Of a stretch of 64,000 nt of DNA, positions 30,492 to 40,100 are shown piece after piece. The stretch is taken from NCBI GenBank assembly GCA_025558095.1, contig JAIVFI010000005.1, forward strand, positions 124,001-188,000. Direction: 5' to 3'. Positions within the stretch are counted from its first letter, which is position 1, and each line of letters opens with the position of its first letter. The translations under genes were made by a program, and so were the position numbers. This stretch comes from Hyaloraphidium curvatum. Taxonomy: Eukaryota; Monoblepharomycota; Hyaloraphidiomycetes; Hyaloraphidiales; Hyaloraphidiaceae. The notes beneath the pieces are model-generated. The model did not search any database and was not told the DNA's origin. It saw nothing but the letters and a program-made list of their open reading frames with translations.

Positions 30492-31810
30492 TCTCGGTGA
30501 ATGCGGAGGTTGGGGGTGTGTGGCCGGGGTCGGCGGACGCACCCGTGGCCTCCCTTGGCCAGGGTCTGGCCGTGGCAAAGATGGCCAGGAGCCTCCTGGC
30601 CCGCTCGGAACTGCAGGCCCCGCCACGGAGAACAAAACTCAGTCCGAATGGACGTCCTGCTCAGGGACCGAGGGCCTTATATCGGGAGCGGGCGATCGGA
30701 AGGACGAAGATTCCAGACCCAGGCCCGGAAACATCTTTCGGAACGCGACTTTTCCCACCGCACGTGACCGTCAGCATGCAATTCGGCGCAAAATCGGAAG
30801 CGATGGCGAGATTCTGGATCGGCAGGGGCATCTGCGGACGTGCCCCGCTACGAAATGGAGAAATGCCTCGCTCTACAGTTTGCCACGGCGGGACCGCGGC
30901 GCTTCCAGTGACCCGTTCCGGCGCCCGATCTTACATCCCGAGGCCCCTGCGCCTCTGCGTGCCATCTCCGTGCTCTAACGGACGGCCCCGTTGCCGGTAC
31001 TGCTTCCGGACGGCGGCGATGTTTTCGGGCGGACACGGAAACCTGTCCTTTGGCAGGTGGAACGGTCCTTTGTGTCGAGCCGGCTGCCTGGATGACGCAA
31101 CGCCGCCGCCCCGATGGGTTTGCGGAGCAAGCGGCGGCCGTAACGGGAGGAGTCGATCGGCTCGGTTGATGGGCGGAATGATTGGCGTGACGCCTGAAGA
31201 GCGGACGGGACTGGCCGACGGGAGAGTTCGGAGTATCGGGCTTGCTTGGAGAAGATGGATCGGCGCGTCCGGGGGATCCACACCCCGTCATCATCCATCA
31301 TCCGGCTCAGCAGAGTCCATGGGGCTCGATGTCGGCGTCCTGAGGTGGTCCGCGGCGACTTTAGCGGAAGATCGGCCCGGACGCGAGCCAGTCTCCGAGA
31401 CCGTCCCCCAAAGCCCCGACTGTTGCACGGCATTCCCGAGCACCTCCTGCGGCACCTGCGCAGCAAGCTATCCGAACACTTCCGGTTCGTAACGTAACTT
31501 CTCTTTCTTGGGAACTCCCTCGTTTCCGTTTCAGATGCCGGCGCGGCCGCCGGAAAGCACGCGATTCCGAACGTTCCACGGCCGAGCCCCTGGCTGAGCC
31601 GGAAAGTGGAACATTCTCTTTGCCGAAGCCCCGACGCCGATAACGGCGCCCGATCCCCGAAAAGCGGGGAGCTGTCCATCCGGACGTGAGCGTACGTTGC
31701 GGCCTCCCGGCCGGCGCCTCTTGTCGAACCCGTCAGCCGAGACGCCGTCAACCCGACCCCAGGCCAGTCAGCATCCCCTCAGACCGGAATCCCCCCGCAC
31801 CCCCAAAATA
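30492..31810. other. Divergent intergenic region between the F-box-like pair, about 1.3 kb
   Basis: Many short overlapping frames on both strands with no domain signal. It must contain both promoters. A cttatatcgg stretch (~30676-30686) could be a weak TATA element for the minus-strand gene but is ~185 bp from its ATG. No repeat linking the two flanks was noticed. Confidence 0.4.
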
Positions 31811-32427
31811 ATGCTCTGCCGCCTCCACACCGACCTCCTCCACCTCGTCTGCGCACACCTGCCCCCCGCGGACATCCTCTTCCTCGGCCGCGCGTGCGCC
31901 TGCCTCGCACCATGCGCTCGCGCCGCGCTCCGCCGCCGCGCCAGGGCGATTCTGGCCGCCGGGGCGTTCGACGAATTGAGGCGCGCCGTGTACGATGCCA
32001 ATTGGATGGCGATCTACAGGACCGGCCGCGCGATGCGCCGCGAGGATTGGAGGGAGGTCGGGGCCGGGGAAGCGCTGCTGCACGCGGGGGCGGGATCCTG
32101 TGACGGGGGAAAGGGGATGGAGATGCTGGCAAAATGCGTGCTGAGGAGGTACTCCGGCCCGCATTGGCCCCTCGCGGGCGCGCTGGGCGCGATCGCCGCG
32201 GTGGTTTTCGAAGGCGATGCCAAAGGCTGAGGGAGTTCGCGGAGGAGGCGGTCGCGCCGCATTCGGGTGCCGCGGCGGTGTTTCTGAAGGGTGCGGGGGT
32301 TTGCATCGACGGGAGTGGGAAGGACGGGACGTCCCAGGAAGCCGATGAGAAGGGAAAAGCAGAGCGGGCCGCTGCTGGACCGGGAACGCGCCAAAGCCCC
32401 GGCCGTGTGGAGTTGATGAAAATCTAG
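31811..32427 (+). pseudogene. Frameshifted copy of the F-box-like gene
   Basis: Codons from 31811 align with the intact copy at 29940-30491 up to AAVVFEGDAKG, where a stop appears at 32228-32230. The rest of the paralogous sequence (LREFAEEAVAPHSGAAAVFLKGAGV, matching LTRFAETVVSPHPGAVAMFLKSAGV) continues in another frame to a stop at 32425-32427. Restoring one base near 32222-32226 would join them. The 5' two thirds is well conserved, so the break is recent or is a sequencing error. If translated as given, a 140-residue protein missing the last ~45-65 residues would result. Confidence 0.75.
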
Positions 32428-32500
32428 GATCGGTGGCTTCCGAACTCGGCCAATCCGGACCCGAACTGCCAGGTGTCGATCGCGGCGGCCGTCGGCAACC

Positions 32501-34360
32501 TCAGCCACGACCCGAGCCGGTCCCGTCTGCCCCCGCGAGCTCCCTCAGCGCCGCGATCCCCACGGGCGGCTCCGTCCTCCACGGCACCACGAAGCACCTC
32601 CCCGCCATGCCCCCCACCCTCCGCATCTGCACCCTCTCCCCCGCCACCCTGCCCGCGAGCAGCGGATGCCGCGTCCCCGCCGCCGCCAGGCTCGCGTTGA
32701 CCACCCACGCGAACGGCTCCACGCCCGCCCTGCGCAGATCGTCCTGCAGCGCCGCGGCCTCGGAGACGGGGGTGGTTTCGGGCAGCGCGACGAGCACCGT
32801 GCGCGTATGCGCGGGGTCGCGCAGGCGGAGGAGCGGGGTCGAGTAGTGCTTGGTACCGGGGGGAAGGGCGCGCTCGGTCTGGCGGTGGTACGCGCCCGTG
32901 GCGTCGATGAGGAGGAGCGTGTGGCCCGTGGGGGCGGTGTCGAGGACGACGAAGGAGGAGCGGGCCTCGGCGACGGTGCGGGAAAAGGCGTGGAAGACGG
33001 CGACCTCTTCCGTGCAGGGGGACCGGAGGTCCTCCAGGAGGAGCTTCCTGCCTTCGTCGTCGAGGTTGCGGCCCTTAGTCGCCAGGATCTTGTCGACGTA
33101 GCGCTGCGTTTCGGCCCGGGGGTCGATCCGGTCCACGAGGAGGTGGGGCAGGGTGCCGCGGAGGGTGGGTTCCAGGTGCGCCGCGGGGTCCGTCGTGGTC
33201 AGGTGCACGGATTTCCCGCGGGAGGCGAGCGCGACGGCGATCGCGGCCGCGATGGTGGTCTTTCCCACGCCGCCTTTGCCCATGACCATGACCAGGCCCG
33301 TGTCCCGCTCGGCGAGCTGGTCCACGAGGGCCGAGAGCGGCGGCGGGAGCGGCGCCTCGTCGCCGGCGTCAAGGGCTTTGGGGGCCACGGGGCCCGCCGA
33401 GCCGGAAGGATCCAGCAGGGCACGGAGCGCGGGCAGCCCGACCATGTCGAACGGCTTGAGCGGCACCGCGTCCCGCGGAAGCGAGGCCAGCGACGCGGGC
33501 ATCGCTGCCATTGCCGCCTGCTGCCTGGACCGCAGGGACTCCGCCACGGCATCCCCGGCGGGATCGGCGTCAAACACGCCGTTGACAATGAGGTGCTGGT
33601 TCGCGAGCCCCAGCGCGGCGAGCTCCCCGCGCGTGCGCTCGGCCTCGGCCAGCGCCGATGCGTCCGGCCTGGCGACCAGCACGATCCGCGTCCTCCCGGG
33701 GTCCGCCAGCGCGGCCACGGCGCGCGAGAACATGTCCCGCTGCGTCGTGAGCCCCGAGTGCGGGCCCAGGCACGAGGCGCCGCGGTCGTTGCCCTCCAGG
33801 AAGCCGGACCACAGCCGCGGCAGGCTCAGCAGCCTCAGCGTGTGCCCCGTGGGCGCCGTATCGAAGACCACGCACTCGTAGGCGGGGTCCGGGTCCGCCA
33901 GCAGGCCGGCAAACTCGTCGAAGGCGGCGATCTCGGTGGTGCACGCGCCCGAGAGCTGCTCCCGCACCTTGGTTATTTCCTCCGGCGGCGTCTCCCTTGG
34001 CATCTGTTGGATGACGCGCCCGCGGTACGCCTCGGCCGCTTTGCCGGGGTCGATGTCCCGCACGCGCAGCCGCGGCGCGCCCGGCACGTCGCGCGCGCCC
34101 GGCCCCGGCGCGCCCAGCATCTCAGCCAAATTGGACGCCGGGTCGGTGCCGACGAGCAGCACGCGGCGGCCGCCGTCGGAGAGCCGCAGCGCCGCCGCGC
34201 ACGCCAACGACGTCTTGCCGACGCCGCCTTTGCCGCTGAAGAACAGGAACCGCGGCGCGCCGGACAGCGCGGACAGCGCGCGCGCACCGCAGAGCGGGAA
34301 AGGCTGCACGGCGCGTCGGAGCTGGGCAAAGGACGCGTTTAGTCCGTTTAGGGGCGGCAT
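32501..34360 (-). CDS. arsA: Arsenite/antimonite-translocating ATPase ArsA, bacterial two-domain type
   Basis: 619 residues, no intron, start at 34360 (MPPLNGLN). Two homologous ATPase halves each have a deviant Walker A motif GKGGVGKT (residues 43-50 and 361-368) and a signal-transduction motif DTAPTGHTL. The three cysteines known to bind As(III)/Sb(III) in bacterial ArsA are all present in context: Cys140 (SGACTTEIAAF), Cys197 (ASCLGP) and Cys449 (RSPCTEEVAVF). Eukaryotic Get3/TRC40 is a single-domain homodimer with a CxxC zinc site, which is missing here, so this is the bacterial form. In bacteria it powers the ArsB efflux pump in the cytosol. No arsB or arsD gene is in the window. The lack of introns among intron-containing neighbours fits horizontal transfer. 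Confidence 0.92.
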   Translation of the reverse strand: MPPLNGLNASFAQLRRAVQPFPLCGARALSALSGAPRFLFFSGKGGVGKTSLACAAALRLSDGGRRVLLVGTDPASNLAEMLGAPGPGARDVPGAPRLRVRDIDPGKAAEAYRGRVIQQMPRETPPEEITKVREQLSGACTTEIAAFDEFAGLLADPDPAYECVVFDTAPTGHTLRLLSLPRLWSGFLEGNDRGASCLGPHSGLTTQRDMFSRAVAALADPGRTRIVLVARPDASALAEAERTRGELAALGLANQHLIVNGVFDADPAGDAVAESLRSRQQAAMAAMPASLASLPRDAVPLKPFDMVGLPALRALLDPSGSAGPVAPKALDAGDEAPLPPPLSALVDQLAERDTGLVMVMGKGGVGKTTIAAAIAVALASRGKSVHLTTTDPAAHLEPTLRGTLPHLLVDRIDPRAETQRYVDKILATKGRNLDDEGRKLLLEDLRSPCTEEVAVFHAFSRTVAEARSSFVVLDTAPTGHTLLLIDATGAYHRQTERALPPGTKHYSTPLLRLRDPAHTRTVLVALPETTPVSEAAALQDDLRRAGVEPFAWVVNASLAAAGTRHPLLAGRVAGERVQMRRVGGMAGRCFVVPWRTEPPVGIAALRELAGADGTGSGRG

Positions 34361-34651
34361 CGTTGCTCCCGGCTGGACGGTGTTTCGGCGGCTTACAAAT
34401 CCGGTCCCGCGTCTCCCCCAGATGAGGCGTCGGTTCACAGAGCAGTTGACCACCAACTGCTCCACGGATCGCGAGGCATTTCTGCAGGTCGGACCGCGAG
34501 GAAACGCGAAGCAATCTGTATGCGGAGCAGGTACACGCTCTCTTCCCACGGAAGCACACGCGCTCTTCGCATCGAACTCAAGAGGCCGACGATCGCCCAC
34601 ACGCCCGGCCCGCCCCGCCTCCAAAGCCACCCCATCCTCCCGCCCGCACCC

Positions 34652-35836
34652 TCACCCGTCGGGCCACCCGCCCCTCGGGGCGCACTTGAGCTCCCCCGTC
34701 GACTCGTCGTACACCACCAGCGTCCCCGTCGAGTCGTCCTCCTCCCATGGCGGCGGCGCCAGGAACGGGTGCAGCAGCGCGGCGTGCGCCGACATCCTGC
34801 CCGCGGGGTCGTTCACCAGCAGGCCGCGGACAAAGTGCTCGAAGAAGGGCGGCGGCGCGGGGCGCGCGGGGAAGGAGAAGCTGCCGCCGTCGATGCGCCG
34901 GTAGAGCTCGACAAAGTCGCCGCAGTCCTCGAAGGGGGTGGCGCCAAAGAGCAGCTCGTAGGCGAGGATGCCGGCCGAGTAGCAGTCGACCCTTTCGCCG
35001 TAGGGCTCGCCGCGGACCAGCTCCGGGGGCAGGTAGAAGGGGGTGCCGATCATCGTGGTCATGCCGCGCTTGTCGGAGGGGCGGACGTGGGCGCCGCAAA
35101 AGTCGGCGAGGAAGAGGGAGGAGGGGTCGTGGAAGGAGCGGAGGAGGACGTTGGGCGCCTTGATGTCGCGGTGGACGATGCCGTGGGAGTGGAGGTGCTC
35201 GAGCGCGGAGAAGACTCGCTCCATGACGGTGTGCACCGTGGTGTCGGGGAGGGTGCCTCCTCGGGATTTGGCGAAGACTTGCAGGTCCTGCGAAGGACAG
35301 CGGACGGTGTCAGCATGGGTGTCAGCCGGGGTTCTCCTTGCGGCAGCCAGCCCACCCACCCCCTCTCCCAGCTCCAGCACCATGTAAATCTTCTCCGGGG
35401 TCGAGAAGAACTCGAACATGCGGCACACGGAGGGGTGGGTGATTGCGGCGACGGCGCGGAAGCGGTCGCGCAGCGCGGCGTGCTGCGTCTCCCGCTCCCG
35501 CAGCGCGGCGTCGAGCTTGCGGCCGCCGGTGCCCGGGTCGGCCGGCAGCGCCGGCCGCTCGAAGCACTTGACCGCGACGGCGGTGCCCCAGTCCAGCGCC
35601 ACGGCGGCGCGCACCGTGGCCTCGGAGCCCTTTCCCAATACGCGGACCATGCGGAAGCGCTTCCGCCGGCGCAGGCCGTGCTCGCACGCCGATGTGGCGT
35701 CGTCGTCGGGGTCCGCGGGCGGTGCGGGGGCCGGCGCCACCGCGGTGCCGTCCGACGAGGTCGGCGTGGGCGGGGACGCGCGGCCGCCGCCGCCCCAAAG
35801 CGGCGGCTGGGCGGGGGCGAAGTAGGGGGACAGCAT
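34652..35836 (-). CDS. Ser/Thr protein kinase (NAK/GAK-like or other), DFG changed to DFC
   Basis: Exons 35836-35360 and 35287-34652; removal of the 72-nt intron (GTGGGT donor) restores LELGEG-DLQVF, giving 370 residues. Kinase elements: glycine loop LGKGSEATV (68-75), VAVK lysine (Lys90), catalytic loop HRDIKAPNVLL (His198, Asp200, Asn205), activation loop ending GTPFYLPPEL, and DCYSAGILAYELLFGATPF of subdomain IX. The metal-binding motif is DFC (221-223) followed by GAH, so the invariant Asp is kept but Gly is Cys. The Pro/Ala-rich N-terminus lacks a targeting signal. A short tail (STGELKCAP) follows the C-lobe. The exact subfamily is uncertain. All catalytic residues except the DFG glycine are present, so activity is likely. 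Confidence 0.85.
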   Translation of the reverse strand: MLSPYFAPAQPPLWGGGGRASPPTPTSSDGTAVAPAPAPPADPDDDATSACEHGLRRRKRFRMVRVLGKGSEATVRAAVALDWGTAVAVKCFERPALPADPGTGGRKLDAALRERETQHAALRDRFRAVAAITHPSVCRMFEFFSTPEKIYMVLELGEGVGGLAAARRTPADTHADTVRCPSQDLQVFAKSRGGTLPDTTVHTVMERVFSALEHLHSHGIVHRDIKAPNVLLRSFHDPSSLFLADFCGAHVRPSDKRGMTTMIGTPFYLPPELVRGEPYGERVDCYSAGILAYELLFGATPFEDCGDFVELYRRIDGGSFSFPARPAPPPFFEHFVRGLLVNDPAGRMSAHAALLHPFLAPPPWEEDDSTGTLVVYDESTGELKCAPRGGWPDG

Positions 35837-36774
35837 TGCGCGGGATCGACCGCCGAAAGAGTCGGGTCGCGGTCGTTCGCCGCGCGAGGGTCCGTCCCTT
35901 AGCTGGCCGGCAACCCGGCGGTGCGCGACCCCCGCGCCGCCGCCGCCATGCAAGGCGGGGGTGGAGATCGGGCCGGCGGGATGATGCGCCCCGTCCGCGA
36001 CGGCGGCATGCGGCGCCGTGCGAGATCGGCGGCCGAGATCCCACCGAGAAGCTGTGTCCTGCGGGCCGGTTCAGGCATCGGCCGGTGACTCGGCCCCGGT
36101 GCCAAGGCCCCGCAGCGCCGCCCCCGTGCCCCCCGTCGCCACCATGCGCGGCTTCCCTTCGTCCGGCGAGCTCGGCAGGCTGCCCTGTCTGGCTGCGGGC
36201 CTGGTGCGCGGCCCGCGGGACGGCGATGGGTGCGCCATATTCGGCGGTTCGAGACCCCAATTTCGAGGGTACCGCCGCGTCGGACCCGCAGGGCCTCGGG
36301 CCTCGCCGACTCGACGACGTCGCGGCCGGCCGTACCAGATTGTGCATCCGGGTGCCGACCATCCTTGCGGCGGAAGCAACTCCGCACGCGCGGCACGCGG
36401 CCGCCGTCCGCCGCCCCGGCGGACACGCAGAGGACGGCGGCCCCGCGGGACCGCCTCGCCGAGCCCGCCCGCAGGGGCTGGCCCGTCCCGACATCGCCCG
36501 CACGGCCGACCGCACTCATCCGTCATCCGCTCGCGGTCGCCGGTGCCCGCCCTGCAACCCGCCGAAAGGTGCGCGCCTTTCCCCGGCACCCCCCGCGCGG
36601 CCGCGGCCCCGACTCGGGCCTGGCGCGGGACCGGAGGAACTCGAAGGCAGATGGATTCGTTGACAGACGATCTTCGAAGCAATACGAGCTCGGGTAGCAA
36701 CTTCGCTTCTTCGCGGCGTCGTTCATGGCCCGCGGCCGATACAATCGAGCGCTCGCCAGGAACCGCCGCGCGGC
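35837..36774. other. Intergenic, very GC-rich, about 0.9 kb
   Basis: Long frames exist on both strands but are Arg/Pro/Ala-rich with no domain and overlap each other. Promoter of the kinase lies here. Nothing else recognised. Confidence 0.4.
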
Positions 36775-37164
36775 TCACCCCTCCTTCTCCTTCCCCTTCT
36801 CCCCCAGCAGGGCCGCCAGATGCGCCAGCCCGATAACCAGCTCGAACCCCACCGCCCCGAAGTTCTTTTTCGTCCTCCGCTCCGCCCCGTCCAGCGCCAG
36901 CGACACCGCCCTCCCCACCGCTGCGCCGACCCACGCCAGCCCGGCGACCCTCGCGCCGGAGGCGTTCCCGCGCAGCAGCTGCCGCGCGGCTTCGAGCTCG
37001 AGGAAGAGGAAGAGTCCCCCATAAGTCGCGCGGCCCTCGGCGAGGCCCTCGGGCGCGGCGGCGCGGACGCCGACAAAGGCGAACGCGGCGTGCGGGGAGA
37101 GGAGGCCCATGGCGCCGAGGGCGGCGCCGGCAAGGATGCCGAGGGGGGGCAGGACGGCGGCCAT
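36775..37164 (-). CDS. Small DUF4345-like membrane protein
   Basis: 129 residues from the ATG at 37164 (MAAVLPPLGILAGAALGAMGLL). It has about four hydrophobic segments: the N-terminal one, FAFVGVRAAAPEG linker, YGGLFLFLELEAARQLL, VAGLAWVGAAVGRAVSLAL and FELVIGLAHLAALLG. The pattern (R-x-TYGGLFLFLELE, then GRAVSLALDG) is the signature of DUF4345-type proteins. Function unknown; presumably an integral membrane protein. A frame extends upstream to 37278 but is Pro/Arg-rich and untypical. Confidence 0.7.
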   Translation of the reverse strand: MAAVLPPLGILAGAALGAMGLLSPHAAFAFVGVRAAAPEGLAEGRATYGGLFLFLELEAARQLLRGNASGARVAGLAWVGAAVGRAVSLALDGAERRTKKNFGAVGFELVIGLAHLAALLGEKGKEKEG

Positions 37165-37538
37165 GGCGGCGGCGGCGGCGGGAGGCGGAGGGAGACGGCG
37201 GACGGGAGACACGGAGACGGATGGCGCGATTGGTTTCCAAACAGCGCGACGCGGGTGAGGCCCCCGGCGTTGAGCCATGTCTCCCGAAAATCATCGGGGA
37301 AAAATGCGCTCGCGAGCACTCGCTCGCCGCTCTCCCGTCGAGCATTTGGCGCCGTTCGGACGGTTGCTGCCCGCCTCGTCGGCCGGAGCGAAACACTCAC
37401 GCAGGAACGCACCCCCGCGACGGGCACCGAGAAACGTTCCTCCATGGCGGGCAAAGTTACTCTCGGACTGCCCTTCCTTCATCCCATCGAGAACCCCGTC
37501 TTCCACCTGAACACCGCCCCCCTTCATGTCCTACGCAG

Positions 37539-38061
37539 GCTGACTGGCAGGCCGTGCTCTGCCACCCCTTCTTCCAATCCACCGATCCGGAGCGCCTGAT
37601 CCGCGCCGGCACCAAGCAGGCCGAGGACCCCAACGAGGCCATCAGGTTCAAGACCAAGGACGGCAAGCCGCCCGCCCCCCCAGGCCAATCCCAGGCCCGT
37701 CGACCTCCCCGACGCGGTCGACGAGGCCGTGGAGGAGGCCGCGAAGGCGTACGATTCCGCGGAGGAGCCGGGCGAGCCCGACGACGGGTCGATGGCCGCG
37801 TACCTCTCGACCGACGAGGCGAGGGCCGCCGGGAAGGGGAAGGGCAAAGCGTCGGGATATACGGCGCATACCACGCCGCTGACGAGGAGACGGCATACTT
37901 CGCCACGACGGCGGGGGCGGGAAAAGGAAGGGAAAGGGGGGCGGACGCGGCGGGGGGAGGTTGAGCAAGCTGCGGAGGCCGCGCATCCTCTCTGTGGCCC
38001 GGATGGTCCAGGCATGGGAATGAGATCGGGTGCCTTCGGAGTACTTCGGGGAGCAACATGA
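37539..38061 (+). pseudogene. Disrupted or mis-sequenced hypothetical gene
   Basis: Protein-like sequence begins after a possible TACGCAG acceptor at 37538: ADWQAVLCHPFFQSTDPERLIRAGTKQAEDPNEAIRFKTKDGKPP. At a run of seven C (37675-37681) the sensible frame changes: with six C it continues PRPVDLPDAVDEAVEEAAKAYDSAEEPGEPDDGSMAAYLSTDEARAAGKG. Near 37860 a second possible frame change occurs. The homopolymer suggests a sequencing or slippage indel. No family recognised; the 5' exon is not found. Low confidence that it is functional. Confidence 0.35.
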
Positions 38062-38111
38062 TGTATGGAAGTCGGTGTAGCAAGTACATTGGAGATCGTC
38101 TTTCGCATGCC

Positions 38112-39689
38112 TCACGCGGTCGCCACAAGCAGCACAATGGTAAGAGCCAGCCGTGCAACAGGCGAGCCGGCTCGCGTCCCGGTCATCCCATCGGCGACTG
38201 CAACGACCATCCCTCCCGCTGCATCGCTCTCATCCGTCGGGCAACGCGGGTCCGCCGCCTGCTCTCCGTTAAACACCCCTGCGGCCCTGGCGCACCATCC
38301 GCCGGCTCTCTCCGGGCAGATCATCCCCCCGCCTTCCGCCGACGGCTCGGGTTCCCCCGGCGCGAGCACCGTGCACGCACGATCGGAGTACCACGAGCAG
38401 CGCCGGGCGTCCGGGCCCCGGCATTGGACCGAGCTGTCGGAGAAGCGCACGGAAAAGTAGTTGCCCTTGTCCGCGCAGGAGCGGATGCAGGTCCAGGGCA
38501 TGGGAGGCGCGAGACCAGGGCATTCGTAGTCCGGCGGAATGCCGTGGAGGGCGGCGTCCGCGGCGAGCTTGCACCACCCCGTGTCGGTCTGCGTGCAGGT
38601 GAGCCCAACGACGCGGGCGCCGTAGCCGCGGTCGTCCGACGGCGCCGGCTCCCCCGGGGCGAGGATGGAGAGGCCCATGTCCGTATACCAGGAGCACCGC
38701 GAACGGTCGGGGCCGTGGCACATCACCCGGAATCCGGCGCGCCTGATCCGGAGGTAATTGCCTTTGTCCTCGCACGACCGAATCGCCATCCACGGCCCGT
38801 GGAAGGTCTCGTTGCTCGACGTTTCGGTCACGTCGGGGCACGATTCCGGTTTCTTGGGGTACAGGAGGTAGTTGTGAACCTCGCTGCAGAAGCTGTAGCT
38901 CTCTTCCCACGGTACGTCCTGCGTTGCGTTGAGTTCGACGTTCTTGCCGCGGCATCGGGCACCGCCCCCGGCGACGGGGTACCCGTTCTCGGCCACCGTG
39001 CAGAAGGGGTCCGAAAACAGGCTGCAGGTCCCGTTCTTTGGCCCGGCGCAGCTTGCCATGAACCGGTACTCGATGTCATTGAACGAGGGGCCGGTGCTCG
39101 CTGACGCCCGGATCCACTTGCAGCCCAGCGACGGCGCCCTCACGCACGACTCGGTGCCGTCGTACTTGCCGCACGTGAAGCCCCACTGCGATGCCCGCAC
39201 TCCGAGACGGCGGCGGCCGACGGACGCACCGGTGCCCCTGTCGCACCACCCGATGCACTGCGACGCTCCGCGGTTGCCGTAGGAACCGGACCAAGTGGAG
39301 CGGCACACCAGGAAGCCCGTGGCGGGATCGATGACCTCGAAGTCCCATGAATCGGAGTGGCTGGTGGCCGCCGTCGGCGCAGGGTGGGCGAGCAGCACGG
39401 CGAGGGCGGCGGCTGCCGCCGCGCAGAAGAGGGCTGCGGCGCCATTGCGGCGGAGGGCGACGGCCCCGAACCGGCGCCGGCGGTGCCGTTTCTTCGGAGA
39501 GTTCGTTTCTACGTCCGTTCTATCGTCCGTTGTTGTAAGTTCCCTGGCAAAGTGGTTCATCGTGAGGTTCTGGTTGCTGGAGTCATCGGTGGCGGAGCAA
39601 GGCCCTGGATCCCTGGTCCCTGATGAGGCTGCCGCGCGTCCCAGTGACGAGGATCGGACTTCATCATCGGCGGATATCAAAGGCTCCAT
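38112..39689 (-). CDS. CSWY-family cysteine-rich surface protein A (short form)
   Basis: 525 residues, single exon. A hydrophilic N-terminus (an alternative ATG is at 39560) is followed by a basic cluster and a signal anchor (AAALFCAAAAAALAVLLAHPAP), then a Cys-rich ectodomain and a hydrophobic end (LALTIVLLVATA) like a GPI signal. The ectodomain starts with FEVIDPATGFLVCR...SQCIGWCD, then CGKYDGTESCVRAPSLGCKWIRAS, then NGTCSLFSDPFC. Two repeats of ~75 residues follow: SCEDKGNYLRIRR..C.GPD..RCSWY.D..LSILAPGEPAPS and SCADKGNYFSVRF..QCRGPDARRCSWYSDRACTVLAPGEPEPS. Relative to the neighbours B and C it lacks the middle module and the Thr linker. Potential N-glycosylation: NGT, NET, NAT. No known domain recognised. 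It lies 25 bp from the stop of gene B. Confidence 0.8.
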   Translation of the reverse strand: MEPLISADDEVRSSSLGRAAASSGTRDPGPCSATDDSSNQNLTMNHFARELTTTDDRTDVETNSPKKRHRRRRFGAVALRRNGAAALFCAAAAAALAVLLAHPAPTAATSHSDSWDFEVIDPATGFLVCRSTWSGSYGNRGASQCIGWCDRGTGASVGRRRLGVRASQWGFTCGKYDGTESCVRAPSLGCKWIRASASTGPSFNDIEYRFMASCAGPKNGTCSLFSDPFCTVAENGYPVAGGGARCRGKNVELNATQDVPWEESYSFCSEVHNYLLYPKKPESCPDVTETSSNETFHGPWMAIRSCEDKGNYLRIRRAGFRVMCHGPDRSRCSWYTDMGLSILAPGEPAPSDDRGYGARVVGLTCTQTDTGWCKLAADAALHGIPPDYECPGLAPPMPWTCIRSCADKGNYFSVRFSDSSVQCRGPDARRCSWYSDRACTVLAPGEPEPSAEGGGMICPERAGGWCARAAGVFNGEQAADPRCPTDESDAAGGMVVAVADGMTGTRAGSPVARLALTIVLLVATA

Positions 39690-40100
39690 ACAAAAGCACT
39701 ATCGGTATTCGAGTTCACACAACCGCCACAACCACGGCGACGGCGAAGACCGGCAGCGCGAAAGAGACGGCTCTCCGCCTGGCCCCAGATGGCCTGCCCG
39801 ACGCCCCGGTATCCGCGGGCGAGCTCGTGGGGCTTGCCGCGGAAGCAACCGTCCCTCCCGCCGCATTGCTCCCCGTCGGGCACGTCGGATCCGCAGCCTG
39901 CTCCCCGCTGAATACCCCGACGGCCCTGGCGCACCATCCCTCGGCCCTCTCCGGGCAGATCATCCCGCCGCCGTCCGAGGAGGGCTCGGGTTCCCCAGGC
40001 GCCAGAACCGTGCACGCACGATCGGAGTACCAGGAGCAGCGCTGGGCGTCTGGGCCGCGGCATTGGGCCACGCGGCCGGCTGCGCGCACGGCGATGTAGT
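39532..40100. repeat. Near-identical direct repeat, copy 1 (offset 2161 bp)
   Basis: The stretch from the first codons of gene A, across the 25-bp spacer, into the 3' end of gene B is almost identical to 41693-42261, which has the same position between genes B and C. Differences are single bases such as caaaag/caaaac at the spacer. Boundaries are approximate. Confidence 0.8.

Noticed and set aside
30497-31492. 331-codon open frame in the divergent spacer
   Set aside because: No protein-like pattern, overlapping frames on both strands, not shared with the flanking paralogs.
32501-34360. Annotation as eukaryotic Get3/TRC40
   Set aside because: The protein has two ATPase halves and all three ArsA metalloid cysteines, and lacks the Get3 CxxC motif.
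36243-36256. GGTTCGAGACC-like B-box
   Set aside because: No A-box at the required distance upstream and no tRNA stems.
35837-36836. Several long frames on both strands upstream of the kinase
   Set aside because: Composition is Arg/Pro/Ala-rich in every frame, as expected for non-coding DNA of very high GC content.
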